Positions 45,941 through 55,464 of a DNA stretch of 64,000 nt are shown piece by piece. The position numbers and the translations under genes are program-made. The notes under the pieces were generated by a model that worked only from the letters and a program-made list of their open reading frames with translations, did no database searches and had not been told where the DNA came from. The DNA comes from Bradyrhizobium sp. SZCCT0231 (GTDB lineage Bacteria > Pseudomonadota > Alphaproteobacteria > Rhizobiales > Xanthobacteraceae): the NCBI RefSeq assembly GCF_018130245.1, contig NZ_JAFCKP010000003.1:124001-188000 (forward strand), given 5' to 3'. Every line of letters begins with the position of its first letter. The first letter of the stretch is position 1.

Positions 45941-46702
45941 TTACTTCGGCGCCATGCGCAGCGAGCCGTCGAGGCGCACCACTTCGCCGTTCAGGTAGGC
46001 GTTCTCGACCATATGCAGGGCGAGCGCGGCGAACTCGTCGGCATTGCCGAGCCGGCGCGGGAAGGGGATCGCGGCGGCGAGCGAGTCCTGCGCCTCCTGC
46101 GGCAGGTTGGCGAGCAGCGGGGTCAGGAACAGGCCCGGCGCAATGGTCAGCACGCGGATGCCGAACTGCGCGAGCTCGCGCGCGATCGGCAGCGTCATGC
46201 CGACGATGCCGCCCTTGGACGCCGAATAGGCCGACTGCCCGATCTGGCCGTCATAGGCGGCAACGGACGCCGTGTTGATGATGACGCCGCGCTCGCCGGT
46301 CGCCTGCGGCTCGAGCTTGGACATTTCGGTGGCGGCGAGGCGCAGCATGTTGAAGGTGCCGATCAGGTTGACCTTGATCACCTTGTCGAAATCGGCGAGG
46401 GCCATCGGGCCGTCGCGGCCGACCACGCGCTTGGCAACGCCGATGCCGGCGCAATTGACCAGCACGCGCGCCGGTCCATGGGCCTTGGTCGCCTGCGCGA
46501 TGGCAGCCTCAGCGGAAGCGGCATCGGAAACGTCGCAGGTGATGGCCACGCCCTTGATCTCGGCGGCGACTGTTTCCGCAAGCTTGGCATTGAGGTCGCA
46601 CACCGCGACCTTGGCGCCCTGCGCCGCCAGTTTTCGCGCGGTGGCCGCGCCAAGCCCTGATGCGCCGCCGGTGACGATGGCTGCCTGATCCTTCAACAAC
46701 AT
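45941..46702 (-). CDS. 3-hydroxyacyl-CoA dehydrogenase-like SDR
   Basis: A 253-residue SDR. The cofactor motif is TGGASGLG (11-18), CAGIG replaces NNAG, Ser is in NTASVAAYD and the catalytic pair is Y-S-A-S-K. The sequence and length follow the type II 3-hydroxyacyl-CoA dehydrogenase (HSD17B10-like) pattern. It is probably NAD-dependent oxidation of a beta-hydroxyacyl-CoA formed by the crotonase of this operon. Confidence 0.9.
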   Translation of the reverse strand: MLLKDQAAIVTGGASGLGAATARKLAAQGAKVAVCDLNAKLAETVAAEIKGVAITCDVSDAASAEAAIAQATKAHGPARVLVNCAGIGVAKRVVGRDGPMALADFDKVIKVNLIGTFNMLRLAATEMSKLEPQATGERGVIINTASVAAYDGQIGQSAYSASKGGIVGMTLPIARELAQFGIRVLTIAPGLFLTPLLANLPQEAQDSLAAAIPFPRRLGNADEFAALALHMVENAYLNGEVVRLDGSLRMAPK

Positions 46703-46727
46703 GGCGTTCTCCTTTGGCGATGATTTC

Positions 46728-48611
46728 TTACCCGACCGATATCACACGGTCCGACGGATTGGCAGCGTAGAGCTCGTCGATCAATGCGGTGCGATGTTCC
46801 AGCACGGCGCGCTGGTTGATCGAGCCCTTGTCGGTAACCTCGCCCTTGTCGATCGAGAGCGGCGTGTCCATCAGGATCGCGCGCGTGATCCGCGTCGAGG
46901 AGCCCGTGGCTTGGCTGAGGAAACGGGTCAGGCGCTCGCGGAAAGCCTCGCGCACCAGCCGGTCGCGCGTCGCGACGACGAGATCGTCGGGCGGCAGCGT
47001 CGGATTGATCAGCCGGCAGCCGTCGAGGTCGAGCACGACCAGCGCGGAGACCTCGTCGCGGTTGATGCCGGCGATGACGACGTCGCGCACCAAGGGCGCG
47101 CAGGCCGCGGTGAGGCGCGCGCGCAAGGGGCCGACGCTGACCCAGGTGCCGCTCGCCAGCTTGAAGTCCTCGCTGACGCGGCCGTCGAAATCGAAGCCGG
47201 CATTGAAATCATCGGGATCGGCGGGCTTGAGCGCGTCGCCCATCTTGTAAAATCCTTCCTCGTCGAAGGATTTTGCGGTGATGTCCGGCTGGCGCCAGTA
47301 GCCGGGCATCACGTTCGGCCCCTTGGCGCGGACCTCCAGCTTGCCGTTGTTCGGCACCAGCTTGGCGTCATTGCCGGACACCGGGAGGCCGACATGGCCG
47401 GAGCGGCTGGTGCGCGGATTGACCGACATGAAGAACGGCGCGGTCTCGGTCGCACCAAGGCCGGTCAGCATCGGCACGCGATAGCCCTTCTCCTTCACCG
47501 CGAGCTCGTCGAGACTGTTCCAGACGAACGGCGACAGCGCCGCGCCCGAGAAGAACATCGCATGCAGCCGGTCGAAGAACTTTGCGCGCAGGCCCTGGTC
47601 GTCGCGCAAATAGGGCAGCAGCGATTCGTAGCCCTTGGGCACGTTGAAATAGACCGTCGGCGAGATCTCCTGGAGATTGCGCACGGTCTCCTCGATGCCG
47701 CCCGGCACCGGCTTGCCGGCGTCCAGATACATCGAGCCGCCATTGTAGAGCGTCAGTCCGATATTGTGGTTGCCGCCGAAGGTGTGATTCCAGGGCAGCC
47801 AGTCGATGATGACGGGCGGCTCGTCCTTGAGGAAAGCGAGCGTCTCGCGCAGCATCACCTGGTTGGCGCAGATCATGCGCTGGGTGTTGATGACGGCCTT
47901 GGGATTGCCGGTCGAGCCCGACGTCAGCAGGAATTTCGCGATCGTGTCGGGGCCGATCTTGCCGTGGACGTCGTCGAGATCGCCGCGGAGCGGCGTTGCC
48001 ATGAGATCGGCAAGCAGGGTGACGTCGCGGCCCGGCACGTTGCCGTAGGATGCCGCGATCTCGGTGCCGAGCGAGACATTGGCCGCGAGCGCATCGGCGA
48101 ACTTGCCGGCATCCTCGGCGAAGACGAGGCCCGGCGTCAGCAGCTTCATCAGGTAAGACAGCTTGCCGTAATCCTTCGACACCAGCGAATAGGCCGGCGA
48201 CACCGGACAGAACGGAACGCCGGCATAGAACGCGCCGAACGCCAGCAGCGCATGGTCGATCGAGTTGCCGGACAGGATCACGACCGGCCGCTCCGCCGAC
48301 AGGCCGCGCTGGATCAATGCGGAGGCAATGTGCCGGCTCGCGGTGAGCAGCTCGGCATAGGTGATCTTGCGCCAGCCGCGGCCGCCTTCGCGCTCGGCCA
48401 TGAAGACACGGTCGGGCGTCGTGTTCGCCCAATGATGCAGGCGGTCGGTGATGCGGATCGGATAGTCGCCGAGCGGCTGCTTGGGCCTGAGATAGATCGT
48501 GCCGTCGTCGCGGCGCTCGATGTTGACGACGGGATCGCCGAACGAAATGGGCCGCAGCGGGAAAGTGCTCGCGCCGCGCTCCGTGCTGGAAGAGGACGGC
48601 TGCGCGCTCAT
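46728..48611 (-). CDS. Feruloyl-CoA synthase-like acyl-CoA ligase
   Basis: The protein has 627 residues, the usual length for feruloyl-CoA synthetases. The adenylation P-loop is [13 protein letters not shown], followed by [14 protein letters not shown], a marker of this family. [13 protein letters not shown] is the A5 region and [15 protein letters not shown] holds the C-terminal Lys region. It should activate ferulate, p-coumarate or a related hydroxycinnamate with ATP and CoA. ATG 48611 overlaps the crotonase stop by ATGA; the frame upstream is only antisense read-through. Confidence 0.9.
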   Translation of the reverse strand: MSAQPSSSSTERGASTFPLRPISFGDPVVNIERRDDGTIYLRPKQPLGDYPIRITDRLHHWANTTPDRVFMAEREGGRGWRKITYAELLTASRHIASALIQRGLSAERPVVILSGNSIDHALLAFGAFYAGVPFCPVSPAYSLVSKDYGKLSYLMKLLTPGLVFAEDAGKFADALAANVSLGTEIAASYGNVPGRDVTLLADLMATPLRGDLDDVHGKIGPDTIAKFLLTSGSTGNPKAVINTQRMICANQVMLRETLAFLKDEPPVIIDWLPWNHTFGGNHNIGLTLYNGGSMYLDAGKPVPGGIEETVRNLQEISPTVYFNVPKGYESLLPYLRDDQGLRAKFFDRLHAMFFSGAALSPFVWNSLDELAVKEKGYRVPMLTGLGATETAPFFMSVNPRTSRSGHVGLPVSGNDAKLVPNNGKLEVRAKGPNVMPGYWRQPDITAKSFDEEGFYKMGDALKPADPDDFNAGFDFDGRVSEDFKLASGTWVSVGPLRARLTAACAPLVRDVVIAGINRDEVSALVVLDLDGCRLINPTLPPDDLVVATRDRLVREAFRERLTRFLSQATGSSTRITRAILMDTPLSIDKGEVTDKGSINQRAVLEHRTALIDELYAANPSDRVISVG

Positions 48612-49417
48612 GACTTCGGCTTTACCTTTGCGGTCTTGTGTTCGAGGAATTCGCGGATCCGGCGTTTTGCCTCTTTGTCGCTCTGTGCCACGGTGGCCAT
48701 CAGCGATTCCATCAAGAGGCCCGTTTGGGGATTGGCCTCCGCGATCATCGGCAGCGCCTGGAGCACGGCGAAATTCGTCAGCGGCGCGTTGGAGGCGATC
48801 TTGGTCGCAAGCTCCAGCGCCTTGCCGAGCCCGTTGCCGGCCTCGGTCAGATATTGCGCGAAGCCGTAGGAGGCGCCTTCGGTCGCGCTGTAGACGCGCC
48901 CCGTCAGCATCATGTCCATCATCCTGGCGACGCCGATCAGCCGCGGCAGCCGCACCGAGCCGCCGCCGCCGACGAAGATGCCGCGCTGCCCCTCCGGCAG
49001 CGCGAAATAGGTCGAGGGCTCGGCGACGCGGATATGCGCGGCGCAGGCAAGCTCCAGCCCGCCGCCGATCACGGCGCCCCTGAGCGCTGCGATCACGGGC
49101 ACGCGGCTGTACTGGATGCGGTCGAACACCCGGTGCCACATCTGGGAATGCAGGAGCCCGCCGGTCGCGTCGTGCTCGGTCAGCTCGGAGAGGTCGAGAC
49201 CACTGGAGAAATGGTCGCCGATGCCGTGGATGACGACCGCGCCGATATCCTCGGGCAGGTTCGCAAAACACTCGCCGATTTCGAGGATGATGCCGTCATT
49301 GAGCGCATTGCGCTTGGCCGGCCGGTTCAGACCCACGGTCAGAACCCGGTCCGCCCGCTCGATCCTCAAAAGCCCGGAGGCGCCCGCGTCAGCGGTCTCG
49401 GCGTTTCCCTGTGTCAT
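48608..49417 (-). CDS. Crotonase family protein (feruloyl-CoA hydratase-type position)
   Basis: The protein has 269 residues. LNRPAKRNALNDG (29-41), FSSGLDLSEL and RGAVIGGGLELACAAHIR, with Glu in the ELA motif, are intact, and ALPEGQRGIFVGGGGSVRLPRLIG supplies the second catalytic region with Glu in LPEGQ. It is first in the operon, overlapping the feruloyl-CoA synthase, so hydration of the CoA thioester is likely. The dyad at 49437-49451 lies 20 bp upstream of its ATG. Confidence 0.9.
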   Translation of the reverse strand: MTQGNAETADAGASGLLRIERADRVLTVGLNRPAKRNALNDGIILEIGECFANLPEDIGAVVIHGIGDHFSSGLDLSELTEHDATGGLLHSQMWHRVFDRIQYSRVPVIAALRGAVIGGGLELACAAHIRVAEPSTYFALPEGQRGIFVGGGGSVRLPRLIGVARMMDMMLTGRVYSATEGASYGFAQYLTEAGNGLGKALELATKIASNAPLTNFAVLQALPMIAEANPQTGLLMESLMATVAQSDKEAKRRIREFLEHKTAKVKPKS

Positions 49418-49436
49418 TTGCGTCCTTGTCAGAATA

Positions 49437-49451
49437 GTTATGTTGTATAAC
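49437..49451. promoter_or_regulatory. MarR-type operator, site A
   Basis: GTTATGTTGTATAAC has perfect 5-bp arms around GTTGT and lies 20 bp upstream of the crotonase start. Its pattern GWTAT-N5-ATAAY recurs at 53744-53758 and 59906-59920. Confidence 0.6.
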
Positions 49452-49551
49452 GAATTCTGGGGGAGTCAACAAGGGACAGCGTTCCCGCCCCAAGAGGGCG
49501 AGGACAAGATGGCGACGGCCGCGCCGGGTCTGTGGTCGCAACACCCCGTCG

Positions 49552-50232
49552 CTAGCCCATCGCCACTCCGTCGCCCTTGGCGCCGTGCTCGCGCTGGTCG
49601 AGCCACAGCGTGCCGAGCGCAAACGCCAGCCAGCCGAAATCGTAGGCAAAGCCCATGATCAGGACGATCCCGCCGGGAAGCGGTCCGACGGCGGCACGAT
49701 CGACGAATTCCGCCAGGTTCGCGGCCGGCGTCGGATGGATGGCAATCTTGCCGTAATAGGCGACCGCCTGGATGACGAGGATCCAAACATAGTTGCGACG
49801 CAGCCGCCGTCCTGCGGCGCGGACGAACGAGATGTGGTGACGAGGCGCGGTGTAGTCGCGCGCGAGAATGGCCTGCCAGCTATCGTCGTGTGCTTCGCCC
49901 GTGAACATCGGGGCGTAGAAATTCTTCTCCAGCCAGCGCGCGCGAGCCCGCCAGACGTTGAAATAGCGATAGCGCCTCGCCTCCATCGCGAGGAACACGG
50001 CGACCAGCAGGCCGACGAGCACGAGCGGCAGGGGCGACGCCCCCGGGCTCGAAAAAGTCGTCGACAGCGCGATCCCCATCGTGACGATCGCCCAGTTGGT
50101 CGTGTTGTCGAGCCGCGTTCGCCAGATCGTCGAGCGATAGACCTCGCCGCGGTAGAGGTGGGCAATAGCGCCCATTTCGGCAGGATCGAAGCGGTGCTGC
50201 GGGCTCGAGTCGCTGGAAGCCATAAGGGACAT
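49552..50232 (-). CDS. DUF2270 family membrane protein
   Basis: The protein has 226 residues from ATG 50232 (GGGGGAGGTGCC upstream). HLYRGEVYRSTIWRTRLDNTTNWAIV matches the DUF2270 start, then two hydrophobic helices near 60-90, a cytosolic segment rich in Arg (ARWLEKNFYAPM...) and two more helices toward the C-terminus. Function unknown. It stands alone between the aromatic-acid operon promoter and the TRAP genes. Confidence 0.85.
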   Translation of the reverse strand: MSLMASSDSSPQHRFDPAEMGAIAHLYRGEVYRSTIWRTRLDNTTNWAIVTMGIALSTTFSSPGASPLPLVLVGLLVAVFLAMEARRYRYFNVWRARARWLEKNFYAPMFTGEAHDDSWQAILARDYTAPRHHISFVRAAGRRLRRNYVWILVIQAVAYYGKIAIHPTPAANLAEFVDRAAVGPLPGGIVLIMGFAYDFGWLAFALGTLWLDQREHGAKGDGVAMG

Positions 50233-50488
50233 GGTGGCACCTCCCCCGGTCTGCGCAACCTTGCGCCGGACCATCCTGAAACCAGGCGAGCCCCAGGTCA
50301 AAGCCGGATTGCGATCGACTTTCGCCTCGCGTCGGGCACACGTCCGCCTTCTCGCGGTGCGTTTCACCCTGTTGTGCCAGACAGCGCTCCCTCGAGATGC
50401 TCACAGGGTAGCCAGGCGCCGGCTGGTACCCGCGCGCCCTGTGCGCAAGAACCACAGGGGGCAAACCATAGCTACGATCTTCGATCCG

Positions 50489-51808
50489 CTAATGCGCCAT
50501 CATGCGTGTCGGCAGCCAGGTCGCCAGCAGCGGGAACGCGATCAGGATCACGAGCCGCACGAGGTCCGTCGCCACGAACGGGATCACGCCCTTGAAGATG
50601 GTGGAGAACGACACGTCCTTCACCACGCTTTTGATGACGAAGACGTTCATGCCGACCGGCGGATGGATCAGGCCGAGCTCGACGGTCATCACGATGATGA
50701 CGCCGAACCAGATCGGATCGAAGCCGAGATGCATGATCACGGGGAAGATGATCGGCACGGTGAGGATGATCATCGCCATGGCGTCCATCAGGCAGCCGAG
50801 CACGAGATACATCACCATGATCAGCGCCAGCACGCCGTAGGGCCCGAGGCCGAGGCCGGTGAGGAACTCCGTGACCTTCTGCGGCGTCTGCGTCACCGTG
50901 AGGAAATAGCCGAAGATCAGCGCGCCGATCAGCACGGTGAACACTGCGGCCGCGGTGCGCGTTGCCTGCAGCAGCGAGGCCAGCACCTTCTCGCGGTCGA
51001 GACGGCCGGTCAGCACGCCGATGATGAAGGCGCCGGTGGCGCCGACGCCGCCGGCTTCCGTCGGCGTGAAGCGCGGCAGGAACGGCAGGCCGTAGAGGCC
51101 GCCGATCACGAACACGAACAGCAGCACCGGCGCCCAGATCTCCTTCAGGCCCGCAAAGCGTTCGCGCCACGGTGTCACCTTGCCCTTGGGCAGGAAGTCG
51201 GGTCGAAAATAACCGATCAGGAAGATCGTGATCATGTACATCGTCATCGCGAGCAGGCCCGGGATGATCCCGGCGATGAACAGCTTTCCGATGTCCTGCT
51301 CGGTGATGATGCCGTACACCGCAAGAACGGTGGAGGGTGGCAGCATCGCGCCCAGCGTGCCGCCGGCCGCGATCACGCCGGTGGCAAAGGATTGCGGGTA
51401 GCCGAAGCGGCGCATCTCGGGATAGGCCACGGCGGAGAAGGTCGCGGCCGTCGCGACCGATGAGCCGCAGATCGCGGCAAAGCCGCCGCAGGCACCGACG
51501 GTGGCAATGCCGAGCCCGCCGCGCAAGTGCCCGACAAAGCCGTTGGCGGCGCGGAACAGCTCGCGGCTCATGCCGGAGTTGGAAACGAACGAGCCCATCA
51601 GCAGGAACATCGGGATGACGCCGAAGGTGTAGTCGGTGACCGTGCGCATCGAGGTCTGGCCGACCAGCTTCAGCGCCGGCGTGGCGCCGACGAGATAGGA
51701 GAAGCCGGAGACGCCGACGAGGCCCATGGCCATGCCGACGGGCACGCGCAGCAGCATCAGGACGAAAAGGGAGACGAAGCCGATAACGGCGACGGCATCG
51801 GTGCTCAT
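50489..51808 (-). CDS. dctM: TRAP transporter large permease DctM
   Basis: The protein has 439 residues and about 12 membrane helices. GMLPPSTVLAVYG-like text (AMLPPSTVLAVYGIIT), GIIPGLLAMTMYM and PTEAGGVGATGAFIIG are the DctM signatures. It uses the ion gradient to bring in a carboxylate delivered by the DctP protein. It starts 2 bp after the DctQ stop. Confidence 0.92.
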   Translation of the reverse strand: MSTDAVAVIGFVSLFVLMLLRVPVGMAMGLVGVSGFSYLVGATPALKLVGQTSMRTVTDYTFGVIPMFLLMGSFVSNSGMSRELFRAANGFVGHLRGGLGIATVGACGGFAAICGSSVATAATFSAVAYPEMRRFGYPQSFATGVIAAGGTLGAMLPPSTVLAVYGIITEQDIGKLFIAGIIPGLLAMTMYMITIFLIGYFRPDFLPKGKVTPWRERFAGLKEIWAPVLLFVFVIGGLYGLPFLPRFTPTEAGGVGATGAFIIGVLTGRLDREKVLASLLQATRTAAAVFTVLIGALIFGYFLTVTQTPQKVTEFLTGLGLGPYGVLALIMVMYLVLGCLMDAMAMIILTVPIIFPVIMHLGFDPIWFGVIIVMTVELGLIHPPVGMNVFVIKSVVKDVSFSTIFKGVIPFVATDLVRLVILIAFPLLATWLPTRMMAH

Positions 51809-51810
51809 GG

Positions 51811-52347
51811 TTACTCCGTCGCCTTGATCTTGGGGTCGTGCATCTCTTCGGGATGGAAGATCAGCCGGTAGGTGCGGATCGCGATCAGCAGCACGGCGGA
51901 GACGTCGCCGATCCAGGCGATCGCGAAGAACGGCCAGGTCGGCATGTGCATGTCGAAGGTCTGGACGTTGTCGTTGTAGGTGCCGCGCACCTTGTCGAAC
52001 AGCGTCCAGGTCTGCACGGTCACGACGAACAGCAGCACCAGCGTCGCGAACACGTCGATCCAGCGCTGGTAGCGCGGACCGACATTACCCCAGACGAGGT
52101 CGACCGTGATGTGGGTGCCACGATAGGAGGTCGCGGCGATGCCCCAGAAAATGAGGATGCCGAGCAGCATGCGGCCGATGTCGAAGCTGTCGGGGATCGC
52201 GTAGTTCAGCGTGTTGCGTAAGAGCACCGACAGAAAGATGTCGAGCGCGACAAGGCCGACGAAGCCGGCCGCGATCCATTCGATCGAGTCGATCACGCGA
52301 TCCATCCAGGCGCGTCTTATGGGGGGTGTCCCGTCGTTTGCTGTCAT
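51811..52347 (-). CDS. dctQ: TRAP transporter small permease DctQ
   Basis: A 178-residue protein with four membrane helices. SVLLRNTLNYAIPDSFDIGRMLLGILIFWG and HITVDLVWGNVGPRYQRWID are typical DctQ text. It pairs with the DctM permease just downstream. ATG 52347 is a reasonable start, although its ribosome site is weak. It is separated from the DctP gene by a palindromic repeat. Confidence 0.88.
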   Translation of the reverse strand: MTANDGTPPIRRAWMDRVIDSIEWIAAGFVGLVALDIFLSVLLRNTLNYAIPDSFDIGRMLLGILIFWGIAATSYRGTHITVDLVWGNVGPRYQRWIDVFATLVLLFVVTVQTWTLFDKVRGTYNDNVQTFDMHMPTWPFFAIAWIGDVSAVLLIAIRTYRLIFHPEEMHDPKIKATE

Positions 52348-52375
52348 TGCTTGATCTCGACTCCGGCGGCGGCTC

Positions 52376-52525
52376 TTCGCCTCTCCCCGCGTGCGGGGAG
52401 AGGCCGACGCGCAAAGCGCGGCAGGTGAGGGGGACTCTCCGCGAGTCCATCTCTTACTTTTTGTGCGGAGGCAGCCCCTCACCCCGACCCTCTCCCCGTA
52501 AGAACGGGGCGAGGGAGAAGAGGAA
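52376..52525. repeat. Palindromic repeat between DctP and DctQ genes
   Basis: It opens with CCTCTCCCCGCGTGCGGGGAGAGG and ends with CCTCTCCCCGTAAGAACGGGG-type text, with GGTGAGGGG / CCCCTCACC arms inside. It may reduce read-through from dctP to dctQM. Confidence 0.65.
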
Positions 52526-52545
52526 GCCGCCGCGCCGGCGCGACT

Positions 52546-53565
52546 TCATTCCGCCAGCGCGTTGTACTTCTTCAGCGAGGCCTTCAGATCGGCCAGCGCC
52601 GCGTCCGGATCGGCGCCTGCCTTCTTGGCGCCGTCGCCCCAGGTCTTGACCAGCGGCTCGGCGGCCTTTTTCCAGGCGGCGGTCTGCTCGGCCGTCAGCT
52701 TGTAGACCTCGTGGCCGGATTCCGCCTTGATCTTGCCAATGCCGGCATCCTCGAACTTGCCCCAGTGCTCGCCGACTGCGCCCGCCATCTCGACCGTGCA
52801 GTTCTTGTCGATCGCGGCCTTCTGCTTGTCGGACATCGCATTGTACTTGTCCTTGTTGATCACGAACACGAAGGTCGTGGTGTAGAGCGGCGCCTCCATG
52901 TCGTATTTGGTCACCTTGTCGATGCCGAACAGCACCAGGGAGCCCCAGGGGAAGGTGACGCCGTCGGCGACCCCGCGCTCGATGATGTCGCGCACTTCCG
53001 GCGCGGACGACTGCACGTTGGTGCCGCCGAGCGAGGTGACGAAGTTCGCCATGGTGGCGTGGGCGGGGCGGATCTTCAGGCCCTTCACGTCCTCAGGGTT
53101 GACGATCTTCTTGGTGCGGGAATGGAACGAGGAGGGCGAGTGGACGAAGGCGAGACAGTATTTGACGTCCTTCATCTCCTTCGCGGCATATTTGCGATAC
53201 CAGGCGTCCAGCCCCATCGAGCCGCCCTTGGCGTCCGAGATCAGGAACGGCAATTCCCCGGCGCCGATGATCGGGAAGCGGCCAGGCTGGTAGCCGGGAT
53301 TGACGTAGGTGACATCGGCGATGCCGTCGCGGGCCATGTCGTAATGGTCGAACGCCTTGCCGAGCTGTTGGGCCGGAAACACCTTGCCTGTGATGGTGCC
53401 GCCGGAATCCCTGTTCACCGCGGCCACCCAGTCTTCCAGCGATTTCTGCAGCGGATGCGACGCCGGCACCCAGTGCGAGACCTTCAGGTCAAATGTCTTG
53501 TCCTGCGCGAACGCTGGGCTCACGCTTGCTGCCAGCAGCAACGCCAGACAGGCTTTCCTCATCAC
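52546..53565 (-). CDS. dctP: TRAP transporter solute-binding protein DctP
   Basis: The protein has 339 residues. The signal peptide MMRKACLALLLAASVSPAFAQ is clear. FDLKVSHWVPASHPLQKSLEDW, DVTYVNPGYQPGRFPIIGAGELPF, and KIRPAHATMANFVTSLGG with the ligand Arg are DctP family motifs. Its position beside aromatic-acid genes suggests an aromatic carboxylate ligand, as for R. palustris TarP (family knowledge), but ligand choice cannot be read from sequence. Confidence 0.9.
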   Translation of the reverse strand: MMRKACLALLLAASVSPAFAQDKTFDLKVSHWVPASHPLQKSLEDWVAAVNRDSGGTITGKVFPAQQLGKAFDHYDMARDGIADVTYVNPGYQPGRFPIIGAGELPFLISDAKGGSMGLDAWYRKYAAKEMKDVKYCLAFVHSPSSFHSRTKKIVNPEDVKGLKIRPAHATMANFVTSLGGTNVQSSAPEVRDIIERGVADGVTFPWGSLVLFGIDKVTKYDMEAPLYTTTFVFVINKDKYNAMSDKQKAAIDKNCTVEMAGAVGEHWGKFEDAGIGKIKAESGHEVYKLTAEQTAAWKKAAEPLVKTWGDGAKKAGADPDAALADLKASLKKYNALAE

Positions 53566-53825
53566 GCGTCTCTCCCTTTTTCGACGGCGGGCTTCGATGG
53601 CCCGGCTCGTTAATTAACATGTTATCTAATTGGCCGGCGCGTTCAAGCCGGAACTGACGCGCGCCTTGTCGCGCCATCTATGTCAGCCATGTTGCATGGA
53701 TTTGTCGCTGCTCGGGCGACGACCGCTCCCCCTTTGCGCAAACGTTATATGATATAATTATCGTCTGCGGGCCCTTGCCACAAGCGGGCCGCGACGAAAG
53801 CCTACAGCATCGGGAGGAGCAAGTA
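53566..53825. other. Promoter region of dctP and of the pobA fossil
   Basis: It contains a TAACATGTTA palindrome at 53615-53624 close to the dctP start, and site B at 53744-53758. TTTGCGCAAACG lies at 53733-53744. The stretch is AT-rich compared with its surroundings. Confidence 0.5.
53744..53758. promoter_or_regulatory. MarR-type operator, site B, overlapping a TATAAT box
   Basis: GTTATATGATATAAT includes the perfect palindrome TTATATGATATAA (53745-53757). Its right arm contains TATAAT (53753-53758), a consensus -10 for the pobA fossil starting at 53826. A repressor bound here would block it. Confidence 0.6.
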
Positions 53826-53921
53826 TTGCGGACAAAAGTCGCAATCATCGGGGCCGGGCCGTTGAGGCGACGGCGGAGCTCGTTTCAAACACCTGCACAA
53901 ATTCCGTTTAAAGCTTTGTAG
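53826..53921 (+). pseudogene. pobA fossil: first ~12 codons of 4-hydroxybenzoate 3-monooxygenase
   Basis: Behind GGGAGGAGCAAGTA, TTG 53826 (or an ATG altered by one inserted T) opens a frame MRTKVAIIGAGP, which matches the FAD-binding N-terminus of PobA. The next residues should be SGLLLxxLL but read LRRRRSSFQTP and end at TAG 53919-53921. So the RBS, start and first dozen codons survive and the rest of the gene is deleted. Site B and a TATAAT lie 68-82 bp upstream. Confidence 0.6.
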
Positions 53922-53981
53922 GTGATGCATTCGCCGCTTCATTCGCCTCCAATGTAGCCAAAGCAATGAAGCGAGACCGCC

Positions 53982-54401
53982 ATGACCTCTCCCGACGTCC
54001 CCGCCGGCTTCGAGCCGCATTTCCGCAAAGCGCCGCTCACCGATCCCTGGGAGCCGCTCTACTCCAAGAAGACCGACAAGGGCGTCACCGTCGGATTACG
54101 TCTGGCGACGCCGCACACCAACGCGCGCGGATTGATCCACGGCGGGCTGATTGCGGCGCTGGCCGATGCCGCCATGGGCTACAGCTGCGCCCAGGCGACG
54201 GGCTGGACGACGTCCTTCGTCACGATCTCGTTGTCGGTCGATTACGTCGGCGCGGCCGAGATCGGCCAGTGGCTCGCGGTCGAGGGCGAGGCGATCAAGA
54301 CCGGCAGCACGATCTGCTTCGCGCAATGCCTGGTGAAAGCCGACGACGCCGTGATCGCGCGCGCCAGCGGCACGTTTCGCGTGGTGCCGAAGAAGGGGTG
54401 A
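53982..54401 (+). CDS. PaaI family thioesterase (hotdog fold)
   Basis: The protein has 139 residues. RGLIHGGLIAALADAAMGYSC is the HGG-x-x-x-x-x-D motif of PaaI-type thioesterases, followed by SLSVDYVGAAEIGQWL. It should cleave acyl- or arylacyl-CoA that accumulates when a pathway stalls. It lies just behind the pobA fossil on the same strand and may have been part of its operon. Confidence 0.88.
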   Translation: MTSPDVPAGFEPHFRKAPLTDPWEPLYSKKTDKGVTVGLRLATPHTNARGLIHGGLIAALADAAMGYSCAQATGWTTSFVTISLSVDYVGAAEIGQWLAVEGEAIKTGSTICFAQCLVKADDAVIARASGTFRVVPKKG

Positions 54402-54459
54402 CGCTCGTGCCCTGGACGCAGCGCAGCACGTAGTGATGCGCTGCGTCCGGGACACGGAC

Positions 54460-55344
54460 CTAGCCGAACCTCCACTCCGCCGTCTCGACCACGAGGTCGA
54501 CGAACGCGCGCACCTTGGCCGAGAGCAGTCGCGAGGTCGGATAGACGATGTGGATCGGCAGCGCCGGCTGCTCGTACTTTGCGAGCACGATTTTCAAGCG
54601 CCCGCGCTTCAGCCCCTCGGCGGCCTGATAGGCCAGCACGCGCGTCACGCCGCCGCCGGCCTCGGCATATTGCAGGGCGGCGTCGGCGCTGTTGCTGGTG
54701 AAACGCGGGATCGGCGTCACCTCGATGTCGCGGCCGTCCTGCACGAAGTGCCAGTTGGCCGATGGGCCGAACTGGATGGTCTGATGCGCGGCGAGCGCCT
54801 CCGGCGTCTTCGGCTCGCCATGGCGCTTCAGATAGCCGGGCGCGGCCACCACGATCCGCCGCATCTCGCCGACCTGGCGCGCAACAAGCGAAGAATCGGC
54901 GAGATGACCGATCCGCACCGCGGCGTCGACGGCGTCCTCCACGAGGTTGACGAGGTGGTCGGACAACCTGAGCTCGGCGGCGACCTCAGGGTAGCGCTTG
55001 AGATAGGCGGTCATGACCGGCCCGACATGCAGCCGGCCGAAGCCGACCGGGGCCGACACCACCAGCCGTCCGCTCGGCCGGTTGCGCTCCTCCCGTGCCG
55101 AGCCGTCGGCCTCCTCGACATCGGCGAGGATGCGCCGCGCACGCTCCAGATAGCGCGTGCCGACGTCGGTCAGCGTCACCTGCCGTGTGGTCCGCTGCAG
55201 CAGCCGCGCACCGAGATGCTCCTCCAGCGCCGCGATCAGCCGCGTCACCGCCGAGGGCGACAGCCGCAGTTTGCGCGCTGCCGGCGCAAAGCCGCGCAGA
55301 TCGGCGACGGTGACGAAGACGTGCATGGCTTCCAGGCGGTCCAT
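54460..55344 (-). CDS. LysR family transcriptional regulator
   Basis: The protein has 294 residues from ATG 55344. The winged HTH is FVTVADLRGFAPAARKLRLSPSAVTRLIAALEEHLGARLLQRTTR, then a linker and the two-lobed effector domain (GRLVVSAPVGFGRLHV, AVRIGHLADSSLVARQ). It faces a PNPOx-like gene with an ATTGC-N7-GCAAT dyad between, the usual LysR layout. Confidence 0.92.
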   Translation of the reverse strand: MDRLEAMHVFVTVADLRGFAPAARKLRLSPSAVTRLIAALEEHLGARLLQRTTRQVTLTDVGTRYLERARRILADVEEADGSAREERNRPSGRLVVSAPVGFGRLHVGPVMTAYLKRYPEVAAELRLSDHLVNLVEDAVDAAVRIGHLADSSLVARQVGEMRRIVVAAPGYLKRHGEPKTPEALAAHQTIQFGPSANWHFVQDGRDIEVTPIPRFTSNSADAALQYAEAGGGVTRVLAYQAAEGLKRGRLKIVLAKYEQPALPIHIVYPTSRLLSAKVRAFVDLVVETAEWRFG

Positions 55345-55350
55345 GGCATT

Positions 55351-55367
55351 ATTGCATATATCGCAAT
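55351..55367. promoter_or_regulatory. LysR-type binding dyad
   Basis: ATTGCATATATCGCAAT: arms ATTGC and GCAAT around seven bases. It contains a T-N11-A. It lies 7 bp from the LysR start and about 100 bp from the divergent gene. Confidence 0.5.
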
Positions 55368-55464
55368 GATGAAGTGTCAAGCGGCCAGATTGTTTTAGCC
55401 GCCGGAAGGTCCACCTTTGCCCTCGAAGACGCAGCAATGCGCCGGAATCTCAGGAGATGTTCCG

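Noticed and set aside
46701-48869. 722-codon plus-strand open frame
   Set aside because: Fully antisense to the SDR start, feruloyl-CoA synthase and crotonase; an effect of high GC.
27946-53744. TTTGCGCAAACG present in two promoter regions (27947-27958 and 53733-53744)
   Set aside because: A 12-mer shared twice in 64 kb is expected by chance many times; no further similarity around the two sites.
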